From: Rhodospirillaceae bacterium
GTDB taxonomy: Bacteria > Pseudomonadota > Alphaproteobacteria > UBA11136
Assembly (NCBI GenBank): GCA_018663165.1
Contig: JABJES010000133.1
Span: forward strand, 1 to 5,829
Direction: 5' to 3'
Length of the DNA: 5,829 nucleotides
The notes under the pieces were generated by a model, which made no database searches, was not told the DNA's origin, and saw only the letters and a program-made list of their open reading frames with translations. Position 1 is the first letter of the stretch; each line of letters opens with the position of its first letter. Positions 5,747 to 5,829 of the stretch are shown piece after piece. The position numbers were made by a program, and so were the translations under genes.

Positions 5747-5829
5747 CTACCAGGTGAATGCCGCAATAGCGCCTGAGGGCTTTACATTTGCCTCGGCACA
5801 AAAATCCGCCACCCGATCAGGATCCGGCG
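5747..5829 (-). CDS. Possible C-terminal end of a leftward gene
   Basis: From the right edge one minus-strand frame is open for 26 codons to a TAG at 5747-5749 and ends in protein-like sequence (PDPDRVADFCAEANVKPSG, then AIAAFTW). One plus-strand frame is also open here, so a coding call is weak. If real, it converges on the Doc remnant with a 9-base gap. No function can be suggested from so few residues. Confidence 0.28.
   Translation of the reverse strand, partial: PDPDRVADFCAEANVKPSGAIAAFTW

Overview
The window looks like part of an alphaproteobacterial chromosome, possibly Rhodospirillales-like. The grounds are GC-rich codon use, a single-chain methylmalonyl-CoA mutase of the ScpA/MutB type, and an N-terminal DUF3772-type channel domain, a family I know mainly from Alphaproteobacteria. 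The genus cannot be fixed from the sequence alone.

Layout. Three genes run leftward and probably form one transcription unit, read in the order scpA (4856-2706), a large membrane-anchored coiled-coil protein (2630-447), and the start of a DUF3772/MscS-like mechanosensitive channel (450 to beyond base 1). The last two overlap by 4 bp (GTGA), so they are likely translationally coupled. To the right, across a divergent intergenic region (4857-5117), lies a small rightward toxin-antitoxin locus: an AbrB/MazE-fold antitoxin of the 'doc partner' type (5118-5342), followed by a broken Doc (death-on-curing) toxin gene (5346-5737). The last 83 bases may hold the C-terminal end of a leftward gene.

How the genes relate. 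The mutase links propionyl-CoA catabolism to the TCA cycle and needs adenosylcobalamin. No cobalamin partner gene (meaB, epimerase, small subunit) is visible in the window. The coiled-coil protein has two N-terminal membrane helices, then about 21 back-to-back 25-residue units with no insertion or deletion, then a conserved-looking C-terminal globular domain. Its coupling to a tension-gated channel suggests a shared envelope role, but no function can be assigned. The antitoxin promoter region has a perfect extended -10 element embedded in one arm of a 13-bp inverted repeat, which looks like an autoregulatory operator. The toxin has lost both its start frame and the catalytic residues of its Fic/Doc motif, so the locus looks like a decaying or domesticated TA module with an intact antitoxin.

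Most interesting points: the strict 25-residue periodicity of the coiled-coil protein, its coupling to the channel gene, and the antitoxin retained with its operator beside a Doc relative lacking the catalytic motif.
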